From positions 1-64,000 of the forward strand of contig CALGPN010000037.1 of NCBI GenBank assembly GCA_937960435.1: a DNA stretch of 64,000 nucleotides, written 5' to 3'. Shown one piece after another: positions 43,714-52,044 of this stretch (the first letter of the stretch is position 1; each line of letters opens with the position of its first letter). The notes beneath the pieces were generated by a model, which was not told the origin of the DNA, made no database searches, and was given only the letters and a program-made list of their open reading frames with translations. The translations under genes and the position numbers were made by a program. The stretch comes from an uncultured Desulfosoma sp. Lineage in GTDB: Bacteria > Desulfobacterota > Syntrophobacteria > Syntrophobacterales > DSM-9756.

Positions 43714-44072
43714 TCTATCCCTCTCGTCTGTCGAGCGCAAACCATGCCGCGATCCAATTCGGGAACCTTTCTCAGGACGGCCTGGATTTCGGGATCGTCA
43801 TTGAGCCAGTGTTTGAGGCTCCCGAGGAGCATGGCCGCATAGGGGCTGCTTTGCCCGTCCGCGGGCCGGTAGTTCACCCAGAGCCCGTCTTTGCGCTTTT
43901 CCACGAGACCTGCATCTTCGAGGATCTTGAGATGCTTGGATACGGTCGGCTGAGCCAGCCCGAGTCCCGCCTGGATCTCGCACACGCACAGTTCCCGGCG
44001 GTTGAGCATCTTGAGAATCTTCACCCGATTGGGATCGCACAGGGCTTTCATGACCCGAATAAATTCTTTCAT
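43710..44072 (-). CDS. arsR: ArsR-family metalloregulatory repressor
   Basis: A 120-residue winged-helix repressor. The metal-sensing loop RELCVCEIQ carries the CxC that binds As(III) or Sb(III) in ArsR, directly before the recognition helix (LGLAQPTVSKHLKILEDAGL). GGAGG precedes the ATG at 44072; the track ORF starts upstream of the promoter. It heads the operon ending in arsC. A perfect dyad overlapping its own -10 is the likely operator, giving autorepression released by arsenite. Confidence 0.94.
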   Translation of the reverse strand: MKEFIRVMKALCDPNRVKILKMLNRRELCVCEIQAGLGLAQPTVSKHLKILEDAGLVEKRKDGLWVNYRPADGQSSPYAAMLLGSLKHWLNDDPEIQAVLRKVPELDRGMVCARQTRGIE

Positions 44073-44093
44073 CGCGCCTCCTGTCATAGATCG

Positions 44094-44129
44094 CGATATG
44101 GTAATATATCGTTTCATAACGGCGGTCAA
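44094..44129 (-). promoter_or_regulatory. arsR promoter and operator dyad
   Basis: On the minus strand TTGACC and TATTAC are spaced by 17 bases. The perfect dyad CGATAT-N6-ATATCG at 44094-44111 covers the -10, an ideal place for repression. Its core TATATTACCATATC resembles the spacer and -10 sequence of the ArsP-like permease promoter at 39033-39046. Confidence 0.82.
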
Positions 44130-44211
44130 GTCCAAGCAGACCAAAGTGTCCGCCCCACTTCACGGTGCCGTCGGTGAAGACCTGTGCGTCCGCCCGAACA
44201 CCCCATCACCC

Positions 44212-47112
44212 TTACAATACCTGTGTCACAGGGATCCTTGTCCCCATCCCTTTCATCGCCTCCGATGTCCCCAGGACCACAACTCGCCCTTTGTCCCGAA
44301 GAACATCTAAAACCTCCCCAAAGGCGCGAAAATCCGCCGCCTCAGTTCCCAAAACTTCTTCCCGCATGCGTTGGCGCGCCTCGTCGTCATCCCCGGTGAG
44401 GTGGCGCACGAAGGACGCGAACCCCTTGGCGTCGGGCAAAAGATGCCGGTCCAGATCGCCGATGACGCCGATGACGGCCTTGGTCAATTCGTCGTGGTGA
44501 AGGGCGAGGTTTTTTAAAAAATCCGCACACTGGTCGAAAACTTCCAAGGTCTTCTCGACGTTCGGATCCCGGTAGGAAACCATGGCGAAGTCCCCGGAAA
44601 AACGGTCCAGCTGGCAGAAGGCGCCGTAAGCCCCTCCCTGAACCCGAACTCGGTCCCAGAGATACGCGGTTCGAAGATAATGGCTCACCACCAAGGCACA
44701 TCCCCGAAATTGGAATCCCGCCTCACGCAGATTGGCCCCCTTCGCGACGAAGTTCACCTGCATAGGACCCGCAAAGCCTTCGTCGGGAGGAAAAACTTCC
44801 GGAAGCCATGCCGCGGGTGACACGTCACGGCGCGGGAGCGACGTTAGAAGTTCTTCCACGGGACCGGCGGCTTCTTTCCAGGAAGCCGCATCGACGGTCA
44901 CATTGACACGGAGCCCCCCGAAAGCCAAAACGCACCGCCGCACGTCCTCCAAGTCCGCCAAAACGCCGTCCCAGTCCGTTTCCACCCTCTGAGCGAGCTT
45001 TCGCAGAAAAAAGAGAGAATCGATGCCCTTCATCTTCTCTTCGGCCCAATGAGCCCGATGGAACCGGGCCTTGAGTCTTCGGGAAACGAACCGGTGCCCT
45101 TCGGGAATGAGGTGCGCTTCCCTCCGGGCCTTGGATTCCAAAAGGATCTGCCGGAAGCGGTCACGATTGTCCAAGCGCACTCCGGTGACGATATCCTGCA
45201 AGATGGCGCAAAGGTCGGGCACCTGTCGGATCAAGGCCTTGCCTCGAAGGAAGAGCCAGGCCCCGGTGGTTTCGCCGTCGGCGCACACGGCCGTACTCGT
45301 CTGGACAAAAATGCCCCCCGTCTTTCGGCTGATGCGTTCGTTCAGCGTGGCGTAGTCTTCTTTATCGGTCCCCATCTCCAGCAGGGCGCGGCCGAAAAGG
45401 GGCACGTAGCCCAGCAAGGGTGCCGGAACGCCCGAAAGGTCGAAGGCCAGGTCCAGGTAGAAAATGCCGTTGGTGAAAAGGTCGTGGGTGAGCACAGGAA
45501 CGCCGGCTAGGGTTTCTTCCTCCGCGGGGATTTTCTTGTTTTCCCGGTCCAGATCGTCCAAACGCAGGCTGGGAATCGTCGCCAAGGCTTCCGGCGGATC
45601 CGGCGTTTCCTGAAGGGCCCGCAGCGTCTTCGTTTCTTCGACGATTCGCCGGATTTCCTCCGGCGGCAAAGCGGCTTTTACTGCGGCCAATTTCCGGTCT
45701 TCTTCCGCCTTGTACCGCTCTTCCAGCGTCGGGTCCGGCTCTAAAAACACCGTCGCCCGATGGGGGTTTTTTACCCAATAGCGCATCAAAAGATCTTCCA
45801 AATACCGGGTGCCGGCCAAAGCTTTTTCTTTCACGGCGGCCAAGGGCTTTTCAAAGGCCACCAGCGCCAGGGGATCCCCGTCATAGAGCCACGTGGTGAG
45901 CGCCCGCAGCATCAGAGCGAGGCCCCGGGGATACTGGCCCGTGTTGTTTTCTCGCAGGCGAAATTCCACGGTGTTGAGCGCCGCTTCCACGGTGTCCCTG
46001 GGGATGCCTTTTTCGGCGAGATCTTCCAACACTCGGATTACAAGGCCTTCCACCCGTTCCAGGTTTTCCGAGGCGACACCTTTAAGGCCCGTGGAAAACA
46101 GCATTTGGCGCAGTTCCCCTTCCAAGCCCACACCAGCCAAGTCTTCCCCGAGTCCCGACTCGATCAGAGCGCGCCGAAGGGGTGAGCCCGGCATGCCGAG
46201 AAGAATGTACTCGAGCACATGGAGGGCTAGGTTCGTTTCGGCGGGTTCCGTCGGCGCGAGCAGCCAATTGACGGTGACCATGGCCTTGGGGGGCTGGTCT
46301 TTGCCCACGGCATAAGTCTTGGCGACACGGCGGGGTTCGTTGAAAGGCGCTTGCAAGGGGACGGTGCTGTCAACCCGGCGCGTTGGAAAATCTTTGAGAA
46401 CCCCACCCAAGATCTCGAGGCGTTTTTGGGGATCGTCGTCGCCATAAAAGTAAAACCAGGCGTTGGAGGGGTGGTAGTAGGTCTCGTGAAAGGCTTTGAA
46501 CTGTTCATAGGTCAGGGAGGGGATCACCCGAGGATCCCCACCGGAATCTACGCCGTAAGGCGTATCCGGAAAGACGCTTTGCTGGCTGTATTCCACAATG
46601 AGCCGGTCGGGGGAGGAATAGGCCCCGCGCATTTCGTTATAAACGACCCCTTTGTAAGTCAGGGGATCACTCGGGTCTTCCAATTCGTAATGCCATCCTT
46701 CCTGTTTAAAAATCCAAGGGGTGAGCCGGGGATAGAAAACGGCGTCCAGATAGACGTCGATGAGGTTATAGAAGTCTTGGTGGTTTTGGCTGGCAACGGG
46801 GTAACACGTCTTGTCCGGGTAGGTGAAGGCATTGAGAAAAGTCTGTAGAGACCCTTTGAGGAGCTCCACGAAGGGCTCTTTGACGGGATACTTGCGCGAC
46901 CCGCAGAGCACGGAGTGTTCCAGAATATGGGGAAGCCCTGTGGCGTCCGGGGGAGGTGTCCGGAAGGTCACGCCGAAGACCTTGTTTTCATCATCGTTTT
47001 CCATGGATAGGATTCGGGCGCCCGTGGGCCCGTGGGTGTAGATTTTGGCGTGCGTCTTAATCTCTTCAACAAACACCTCTCGAACCAATTGGAAATCGCC
47101 TTGTTGCGACAT
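44212..47112 (-). CDS. M16C zinc metallopeptidase (presequence protease PreP-like)
   Basis: A 966-residue inverted zincin. The zinc site HILEH is at 62-66 with the distal Glu in VVYNEMRG around 160, and the protein has the full four-domain length of PreP-type M16C peptidases, which degrade short unstructured peptides inside a closed chamber. There is no export signal, so a cytoplasmic role in peptide clearance is likely. AGGAGG lies eight bases before the ATG at 47112; the track start is 16 codons too long. It stands alone, 140 bases after the ars promoter. Confidence 0.93.
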   Translation of the reverse strand: MSQQGDFQLVREVFVEEIKTHAKIYTHGPTGARILSMENDDENKVFGVTFRTPPPDATGLPHILEHSVLCGSRKYPVKEPFVELLKGSLQTFLNAFTYPDKTCYPVASQNHQDFYNLIDVYLDAVFYPRLTPWIFKQEGWHYELEDPSDPLTYKGVVYNEMRGAYSSPDRLIVEYSQQSVFPDTPYGVDSGGDPRVIPSLTYEQFKAFHETYYHPSNAWFYFYGDDDPQKRLEILGGVLKDFPTRRVDSTVPLQAPFNEPRRVAKTYAVGKDQPPKAMVTVNWLLAPTEPAETNLALHVLEYILLGMPGSPLRRALIESGLGEDLAGVGLEGELRQMLFSTGLKGVASENLERVEGLVIRVLEDLAEKGIPRDTVEAALNTVEFRLRENNTGQYPRGLALMLRALTTWLYDGDPLALVAFEKPLAAVKEKALAGTRYLEDLLMRYWVKNPHRATVFLEPDPTLEERYKAEEDRKLAAVKAALPPEEIRRIVEETKTLRALQETPDPPEALATIPSLRLDDLDRENKKIPAEEETLAGVPVLTHDLFTNGIFYLDLAFDLSGVPAPLLGYVPLFGRALLEMGTDKEDYATLNERISRKTGGIFVQTSTAVCADGETTGAWLFLRGKALIRQVPDLCAILQDIVTGVRLDNRDRFRQILLESKARREAHLIPEGHRFVSRRLKARFHRAHWAEEKMKGIDSLFFLRKLAQRVETDWDGVLADLEDVRRCVLAFGGLRVNVTVDAASWKEAAGPVEELLTSLPRRDVSPAAWLPEVFPPDEGFAGPMQVNFVAKGANLREAGFQFRGCALVVSHYLRTAYLWDRVRVQGGAYGAFCQLDRFSGDFAMVSYRDPNVEKTLEVFDQCADFLKNLALHHDELTKAVIGVIGDLDRHLLPDAKGFASFVRHLTGDDDEARQRMREEVLGTEAADFRAFGEVLDVLRDKGRVVVLGTSEAMKGMGTRIPVTQVL

Positions 47113-47296
47113 GGAAAGAGCCTCCTCGTCGTGTTCCACGATGGTGGGCACGGCGCCCACACCGGCAGACGGCGTCCGGATTTGTTGCCCGTTAACGGTT
47201 TAAGCTGAAAAGAAACCGTGTTAAGAAAGCAAGGTAACCAGGGCGGGTGGCAAAGAAAAGAATTTTCTCAACCTAGGGTACGGGCGGAGGCACACG

Positions 47297-48259
47297 GTGG
47301 GACGGTGTTTTTCAGGGAGAATGAGAAAAGGCTTTCCGGTGAAGGCGATTGCGGCGGTTTTGCTCGGGATGCTGATGGGGATCGAAGGCGCCCAGGCGGC
47401 AGATCCTTTTTTCGGCGTGCGGAAACTCTTGGAAGCCGAAGGCTATCCATCGAAACCCTTGGAGACGGTCTTTTCCAGCCTAGGGTCGCCTGTTTACAGC
47501 AACGTGGCGCTGTCCATGAAAATTCGTGAAAGTGCTCTCAACTACAACGCTTTTCTTGAACCTCCGGTCTTGGCTCAAGCGGAAGATTTTTGGAAGGCCC
47601 ATGAAGAAGCTCTTCGCCGCGCCGGGACGTTGTATGGGGTGGACCCTTCGGTCATCGTGGCCGTCCTCCTGGTGGAAACCCGTCTGGGCCAAAACACCGG
47701 GTCCCATCCTGTGGCGGCGACTCTCGCCACCTTCGCTCTGATGCTCGACCCGGCAGAGCGCGATCGCGTCTGGCGGATGCTCTCGGAAAGCGACCGGGCC
47801 CGATGGACTCGGAGCCGTTTCGACGCCAAGCTGGAACAGAGGGCGTCTTGGGCCTTAAAGGAATTGCGGGCGCTTCTCACGCTGGTGGAAAAGGGCTACA
47901 CGGATGCGGCACAATGGCGCGGATCTTACATGGCCGCGGTGGGCTGGCCCCAGTTTCTCCCTTCCAGCCTTCTCCACTACGGGGCGGACGGCGACGGCGA
48001 CGGGTTCGTGGATCTCTATTGCCCGGCCGACGCCTTTGCCAGCATCGCACGCTACCTCAAATTGAACGGATGGGAAAACGACGCCCCATGGGAACAGCAG
48101 GAAAAGGTCATCCTTCGGTACAACAACAGCCGACCTTACGCGGAAACCATCCTGGAAGCCGCCCGCCGACTGCGGGAATCTAGGGCGTCCGCCCGTGGCC
48201 CGGCGTCGGACAACGTTCCCATGACGGAGGCGCCGGCGGCGCCAAAAACTTCATCTTAG
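47297..48259 (+). CDS. Lytic murein transglycosylase, MltB-like
   Basis: A 320-residue exported muralytic enzyme. A signal peptide (AIAAVLLGMLMGIEGAQA) precedes the catalytic domain with VIVAVLLVETRLGQNTG, whose Glu is the general acid/base, and AAVGWPQFLPSSL and DGDGFVDLY, all MltB-family marks. It cleaves peptidoglycan to anhydromuropeptides in the periplasm. GTG at 47297 follows GGAGG at good spacing; ATG 47321 is an alternative. There is no lipobox, so it is probably soluble. Its stop overlaps the convergent coaD stop by four bases. Confidence 0.9.
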   Translation: MGRCFSGRMRKGFPVKAIAAVLLGMLMGIEGAQAADPFFGVRKLLEAEGYPSKPLETVFSSLGSPVYSNVALSMKIRESALNYNAFLEPPVLAQAEDFWKAHEEALRRAGTLYGVDPSVIVAVLLVETRLGQNTGSHPVAATLATFALMLDPAERDRVWRMLSESDRARWTRSRFDAKLEQRASWALKELRALLTLVEKGYTDAAQWRGSYMAAVGWPQFLPSSLLHYGADGDGDGFVDLYCPADAFASIARYLKLNGWENDAPWEQQEKVILRYNNSRPYAETILEAARRLRESRASARGPASDNVPMTEAPAAPKTSS

Positions 48260-48750
48260 GCGCCGCGCAAGCGCTCGATGAGTTTCTTTTCCACCACGTC
48301 GGGCACCAAGCCCTTGACATCCCCGCCGGAAACCACCACTTCTTTGATAATCCGGGAACTGATATAGATCCACCGCATGCCGGTCATGAGATAGAGCGTT
48401 TCGATATTGTTGTTGAGCTTTCGGTTCATGAGAGCCATTTGGAATTCGTACTCGAAATCACTCACGGCCCGAAGCCCCCTGAGGATAGCCCGGGCTCCTA
48501 CGCGATCGACGTAATTGACCAAGAGGCCGTCGAAAGTGTCCACGTCGATGCGGCCCGCCAGCGGATGCCCCACCAAAGAGCCACGAATCATGTCCATCCG
48601 CTCTTCCAGGGAAAACAAAGGGTTTTTGGCGGGATTGCTGGCGACGGCAATGATCACGCGATCGAAGATTTTTAATGCCCGCTCGAGAAGATCCAGATGC
48701 CCGTTGGTGATGGGATCGAAAGAACCTGGATAGACGGCCAGCTTGTCCAT
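48256..48750 (-). CDS. coaD: Phosphopantetheine adenylyltransferase
   Basis: A 164-residue enzyme of coenzyme A synthesis converting 4'-phosphopantetheine and ATP to dephospho-CoA. The nucleotidyltransferase motif PGSFDPITNGHLD is at the N-terminus, GLRAVSDFEYEFQMALMN in the middle and ISSRIIKEV near the end, matching CoaD throughout. GAGGAGGGG precedes the ATG at 48750, so the 32-residue track extension is rejected. It is monocistronic by position and convergent with the transglycosylase gene. Confidence 0.97.
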   Translation of the reverse strand: MDKLAVYPGSFDPITNGHLDLLERALKIFDRVIIAVASNPAKNPLFSLEERMDMIRGSLVGHPLAGRIDVDTFDGLLVNYVDRVGARAILRGLRAVSDFEYEFQMALMNRKLNNNIETLYLMTGMRWIYISSRIIKEVVVSGGDVKGLVPDVVEKKLIERLRGA

Positions 48751-48855
48751 GCCCCCTCCTCGACGTTTTGAGACGTTCAGTCTTCCACTTCCCCTGCCGA
48801 CCCCAAAAGAAGGGAGGAACATAGCGCCTCGGTTTGCGAAAGTCAAAGAATAGGG

Positions 48856-49170
48856 CTATGCGGCGGTTTCTTTTTCCTCAGACGCCACCGTCAGGGTCAA
48901 AGATCGGGCCTCCGTGATCCGCACCTGATCTCCAGGGGCAAGGCTCGAAGAACCGGACGCTTTCCACCTCTCCCCATCCACCATGACCGTTCCGGTCCTC
49001 CCGTCCCAATCCATCACGCGCGCTCGCCTGCCCACAAGGGCCTCAAGGCCCGTTCGAGGCGGACGGTCACGCATTTTCCAGCGAAAAAGCACGGGAAAGA
49101 TCACATGCTCACACACTTCGAAAGCTACAACGGCACAAACGATTCCTGCGAAGAGCTTTTCCACATCCAT
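48856..49170 (-). CDS. NfeD-like OB-fold membrane protein
   Basis: A 104-residue protein with one N-terminal hydrophobic helix (LFAGIVCAVVAFEVCEHVIF) and a beta-rich domain: LVGRRARVMDWDGRTGTVMVDGERWKASG and LAPGDQVRI. This resembles the NfeD C-terminal OB domain found next to stomatins. No stomatin or ClpP-like gene is adjacent, so function is open. It lies 39 bases after the neighbouring membrane-protein gene on the same strand. Confidence 0.75.
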   Translation of the reverse strand: MDVEKLFAGIVCAVVAFEVCEHVIFPVLFRWKMRDRPPRTGLEALVGRRARVMDWDGRTGTVMVDGERWKASGSSSLAPGDQVRITEARSLTLTVASEEKETAA

Positions 49171-49209
49171 GGGCGGGTGTCGGATCTCAGGGCCGACTTC
49201 GGAGCATCT

Positions 49210-49794
49210 TCAATCCAGGTATTGATGCCCGAGAAACAATAGGCCGAAAACCGCGGCCACAAGAATCGCGTTCGTGTGCACCCACCGAACCGAACGGAGC
49301 AAAGGCTTGGGAATGAGGCCAAATTTCATCGAGAGCCCCATGAGGCCCACAAGGAAGATCAGAAACAGGGCCCACTCGGGAAGGCTTGTGGATCGGCACC
49401 ATGAAAGCTTGAGGTGGATCAAAGCCGTCAGGATGGCCATGGAATTGAGGATGTAGTGAAAGGGCATGAGATCCTTTCTGAACCAAGCGTACCATTCGAC
49501 CGCCTTTTTCTTGACCCCGCCGGCTGCCCTTCGCAGGGCAAAGCGCCGAAGAATCACCGTTCCGGCAACGGGAATGTTTCCCACGGCGAAGAGCCACGCG
49601 GCGGCCTGCCCCGTCGCTTCGTTGCCGTGATCTCCCCGGCCCGCGCGGCCCTGCCCTTCGGAGATGTGCTCAGCGAGATCCCCGAGGATTCCATGTTTCG
49701 AACTCTTGCGGTGATCCGCATGGGCCACGGAAAAGCTGTTGAGCGCCACCACAAGGCCCACAATTAGGGCCCATATCCACGGCCTACGGCCCAT
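49210..49794 (-). CDS. Multi-span membrane protein, possibly cytochrome b-like, function unknown
   Basis: A 194-residue protein. An N-terminal hydrophobic segment (IWALIVGLVVALNSFSVAHA) may be a cleaved signal, followed by a polar His/Gly-rich region and about four helices. Histidines in PFHYILNSMAIL, LIHLKL, VHTNAIL and LGHQYLD are spaced like those of helical b-type heme proteins, but no family is recognised. GAGGAGG precedes the ATG at 49794. It is upstream of the NfeD-like gene and probably cotranscribed. Confidence 0.65.
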   Translation of the reverse strand: MGRRPWIWALIVGLVVALNSFSVAHADHRKSSKHGILGDLAEHISEGQGRAGRGDHGNEATGQAAAWLFAVGNIPVAGTVILRRFALRRAAGGVKKKAVEWYAWFRKDLMPFHYILNSMAILTALIHLKLSWCRSTSLPEWALFLIFLVGLMGLSMKFGLIPKPLLRSVRWVHTNAILVAAVFGLLFLGHQYLD

Positions 49795-49881
49795 GGCCAC
49801 CTCCTCTTCCCGGGGGGTTCCCATGAATTCAGCCTGTTCCACCGATGAATCCGAAAGGGACACCAGGCAAACAAATCGATA

Positions 49882-50745
49882 CTATGCCTGGGACGGCGGG
49901 ATAAAAAGAATCGGCAGTGTGACATTTCGGGCCACATGAAACGCTACACTTCCCATGAGAATCGCTCCGAAAAATCCTCTTCCCTGTGTGCCCATGACCA
50001 GAATGGAATAATCGCCCCTCCGGGCCAGCTGCACGATTTCCTGCTTGGGGGCGCCGTAGAGCAAATCGATGGTCACGTCCGCCGCGCCCAATTCCCTCAG
50101 TCGGTTCTCCAATCGCTTCAAACGCTCCATGTCGATGCGACGGCTTTCATCCTGATCGGTTGCGACGTTCGTCCGGTCCTGGACGTGGCACAAAGTCACC
50201 CTCTTCCCGCCCCTTTTCACTATTTCCTCCACATAGCGGAAAGCGCGCTCGGCTGTGTCGGAAAAATCCGTCGGGTACAAAACGTGCCTTCTTGGATCGC
50301 ATTCGATTTCCTCACAAGCGGTTTGTCCCTGTTCCTGAATCGGTTTGATATGGAGCAGAAGGACGGGAAGGGTCGACGATTGGAGGACCGCGTTGGCCGT
50401 TCCGCCGAGGAAGAACTCGGCCCAGAGGCTTCTCCCTTGAGACCCGAGCACGATCAGGGAACATCCGTTGTCGGCGGCCTGGCGAATAATTTCGATGTGG
50501 GGCAGTCCCAAATTCATTTTGGCTTCCACCCGCAGTCCTTGATTCTCGAGAAGCTTGGCTTGTCTCTCGAACGATTCCCTCGACAAATCCATGAGCTGGG
50601 GACCGAGCGTTCCGACATTTCGGATATTCAGACAATGGAGTAAGATTGCTTCCTCCGCCCCCAAGGCTTTCAAGGCGCCGATCGTGCACACCACTCTTTC
50701 GGAAGCTTGGCTGAGATCCGTGGCCACAAGCAGTTTTCGGAACAT
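49882..50745 (-). CDS. Tandem universal stress protein (UspA) with two ATP-binding motifs
   Basis: A 287-residue fusion of two Usp domains (about 1-140 and 148-287). Each ends with the ATP-binding pattern GxxGxG-type: GSQGRSLWAEFFLGGTA and GTQGRGFFGAILMGSVA, so both probably bind nucleotide. Such proteins respond to energy or redox stress in the cytoplasm. GGAGGAGGG precedes the ATG. It follows an ArsR-family regulator gene 36 bases upstream, so the two are likely one transcript from the promoter at 51170-51210. Confidence 0.92.
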   Translation of the reverse strand: MFRKLLVATDLSQASERVVCTIGALKALGAEEAILLHCLNIRNVGTLGPQLMDLSRESFERQAKLLENQGLRVEAKMNLGLPHIEIIRQAADNGCSLIVLGSQGRSLWAEFFLGGTANAVLQSSTLPVLLLHIKPIQEQGQTACEEIECDPRRHVLYPTDFSDTAERAFRYVEEIVKRGGKRVTLCHVQDRTNVATDQDESRRIDMERLKRLENRLRELGAADVTIDLLYGAPKQEIVQLARRGDYSILVMGTQGRGFFGAILMGSVAFHVARNVTLPILFIPPSQA

Positions 50746-50780
50746 GGCTTTTCCCTCCTCCATTTGCAGGGCCTAGGCGT

Positions 50781-51146
50781 TCATGGCGATTCTTTCCCAA
50801 TGGGCTCTGTGGCTTGCGATCTTTTCCCATCCACGCGCATCGTGGTCAATTGCGCTGCATCCCGACGCATCTGAGGATCCTCGGCCACCTCCTCGGTGAT
50901 CCAGTTGAGGAGCTTCGGGGGAAATTCCTCCGAAAGTCGGTAATAGACCCAACGGCCTTCCTTGCGAGCCTTGACCAGGTGCGCTTTTTTAAGCACATCC
51001 ATGTGTCTTGAGACCGTGCCCATGGCGAGGCCGAGCATTTCCGCGATGTCGCACACGCACAGCTCCCCGGAACTTCTGAGCGCCAGAAGCGTTCGCAGCC
51101 GGTTCGGATCCGAAACGGCCTTGAAAATTCCGATAAGGCGTTCCAT
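50781..51146 (-). CDS. ArsR-family metal- or redox-responsive repressor, second copy
   Basis: A 121-residue winged-helix regulator with SGELCVCDIAEML, the CxC sensing loop of ArsR-type repressors, then LAMGTVSRHMDVLKKAHLVKARKEGRWVYY. It differs clearly from the ars-operon ArsR (separate dyad, different tail of about 20 polar residues). It precedes the universal stress gene. Ligand could be As, Sb or another thiol-binding signal. A CTAAT-N7-ATTAG dyad over its promoter is the likely operator. Confidence 0.9.
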   Translation of the reverse strand: MERLIGIFKAVSDPNRLRTLLALRSSGELCVCDIAEMLGLAMGTVSRHMDVLKKAHLVKARKEGRWVYYRLSEEFPPKLLNWITEEVAEDPQMRRDAAQLTTMRVDGKRSQATEPIGKESP

Positions 51147-51169
51147 GCGGGCCTCTCATTGTTATTTAG

Positions 51170-51210
51170 CTAATCATAGAAATTAGAACACGGCCTCGGG
51201 GCCCCGTCAA
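51170..51210 (-). promoter_or_regulatory. Promoter and operator dyad of the arsR2-usp unit
   Basis: On the minus strand TTGACG and TCTAAT are 17 bases apart. CTAAT-N7-ATTAG at 51170-51186 overlaps the -10, fitting repression by the adjacent ArsR-type protein. The dyad differs from the arsenic operator at 44094, so the two regulators probably do not cross-control. Confidence 0.72.
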
Positions 51211-51288
51211 TCGGGAAAAGGGCATTCTAAAAAACCGAGCCATCCCAGGATCCACCCAGTGAGAACAGAGCGAGGGCCGTTAAGGGCT

Positions 51289-51849
51289 TCAGGAGGGGTC
51301 GCTCACGCGCCGAAAGAAAGTGACGCCCACCGTGCCGTAGCGACGCCGATCCTCTGCTTTCCAGGGAGGCAAAAAGTCCGCAATGGAGTCCTGTTCGTGG
51401 TGTTCGGCGATGACGAGAGCGCCCGTGTCGGCGACGGGATCCAGGATCTCCAAGGTTTTGTCGATCCACCCTTTGCCGTAGGGAGGGTCCATGAAGATGA
51501 GGTCGAACAGGCGGTTTTGGGAGGCGAGACGGGAGACGGCGGCGGAGGCGCTCATGGCCAGGATTTCCCCCTCCCGAGGGCGGACGCCGCACCGCTCCAA
51601 ATTGGCGCGTATCAAGACCACCGATGATCGCTGGTGATCGACGAAGACGGCATGAGCCGCTCCCCGGCTGAGGGCTTCCAGACCCATGGCCCCTGTTCCG
51701 GCGAAGAGATCCAGGACGCGGCTTCCCACAACCCTTTCCCCAAGAATGCTGAAGACGGCTTCTCGCACCCGATCCGCCGTCGGCCGGACGGCCGCCGACT
51801 TCGGGGCCGCCAGGTTCCTTCCACGAAAACGTCCCGCGATGATCCGCAC
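51289..51849 (-). CDS. rsmD: 16S rRNA (guanine966-N2)-methyltransferase
   Basis: A 186-residue SAM-dependent methyltransferase acting on assembling 30S subunits. It starts VRIIAGRFRGRNL, the usual RsmD opening, followed by RPTADRVREAVFSIL, the SAM motif VLDLFAGTGAMGLEALSRG and catalytic IFMDPPYG. GTG at 51849 with GGAG five bases upstream is preferred to the longer track ORF, whose first 53 residues read through palindromic intergenic DNA. It is the last gene of the asd-leu-ilv block. Confidence 0.93.
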   Translation of the reverse strand: MRIIAGRFRGRNLAAPKSAAVRPTADRVREAVFSILGERVVGSRVLDLFAGTGAMGLEALSRGAAHAVFVDHQRSSVVLIRANLERCGVRPREGEILAMSASAAVSRLASQNRLFDLIFMDPPYGKGWIDKTLEILDPVADTGALVIAEHHEQDSIADFLPPWKAEDRRRYGTVGVTFFRRVSDPS

Positions 51850-51869
51850 GAAAGCTCCCACAAAATTTC

Positions 51870-51894
51870 GGGGGGCACACAGGTCCGCCCCGAC
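51870..51894 (-). repeat. Possible second REP-type palindrome
   Basis: On the minus strand GTCGGGGCGGACCTGTGTGCCCCCC has inverted GGGGC/GCCCC arms around a loop. It resembles a different class of short GC-rich palindromes common between bacterial genes. The 195-base gap between rsmD and asd contains further G-rich pieces but no gene. Confidence 0.45.
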
Positions 51895-52044
51895 AGGTGC
51901 CCTGCGACCCACCGGCATACCCCGGGAAAAACACCTTACGGCGTGCGACGCGACCGGAGTTCTCCTCAGGTGTGCGTCCGCCCCCCGTAAAAGCCCGCAG
52001 AGGCGCACCGGTGTAGGTGCGCCCGAATGGCCGCGATCTTAAAA

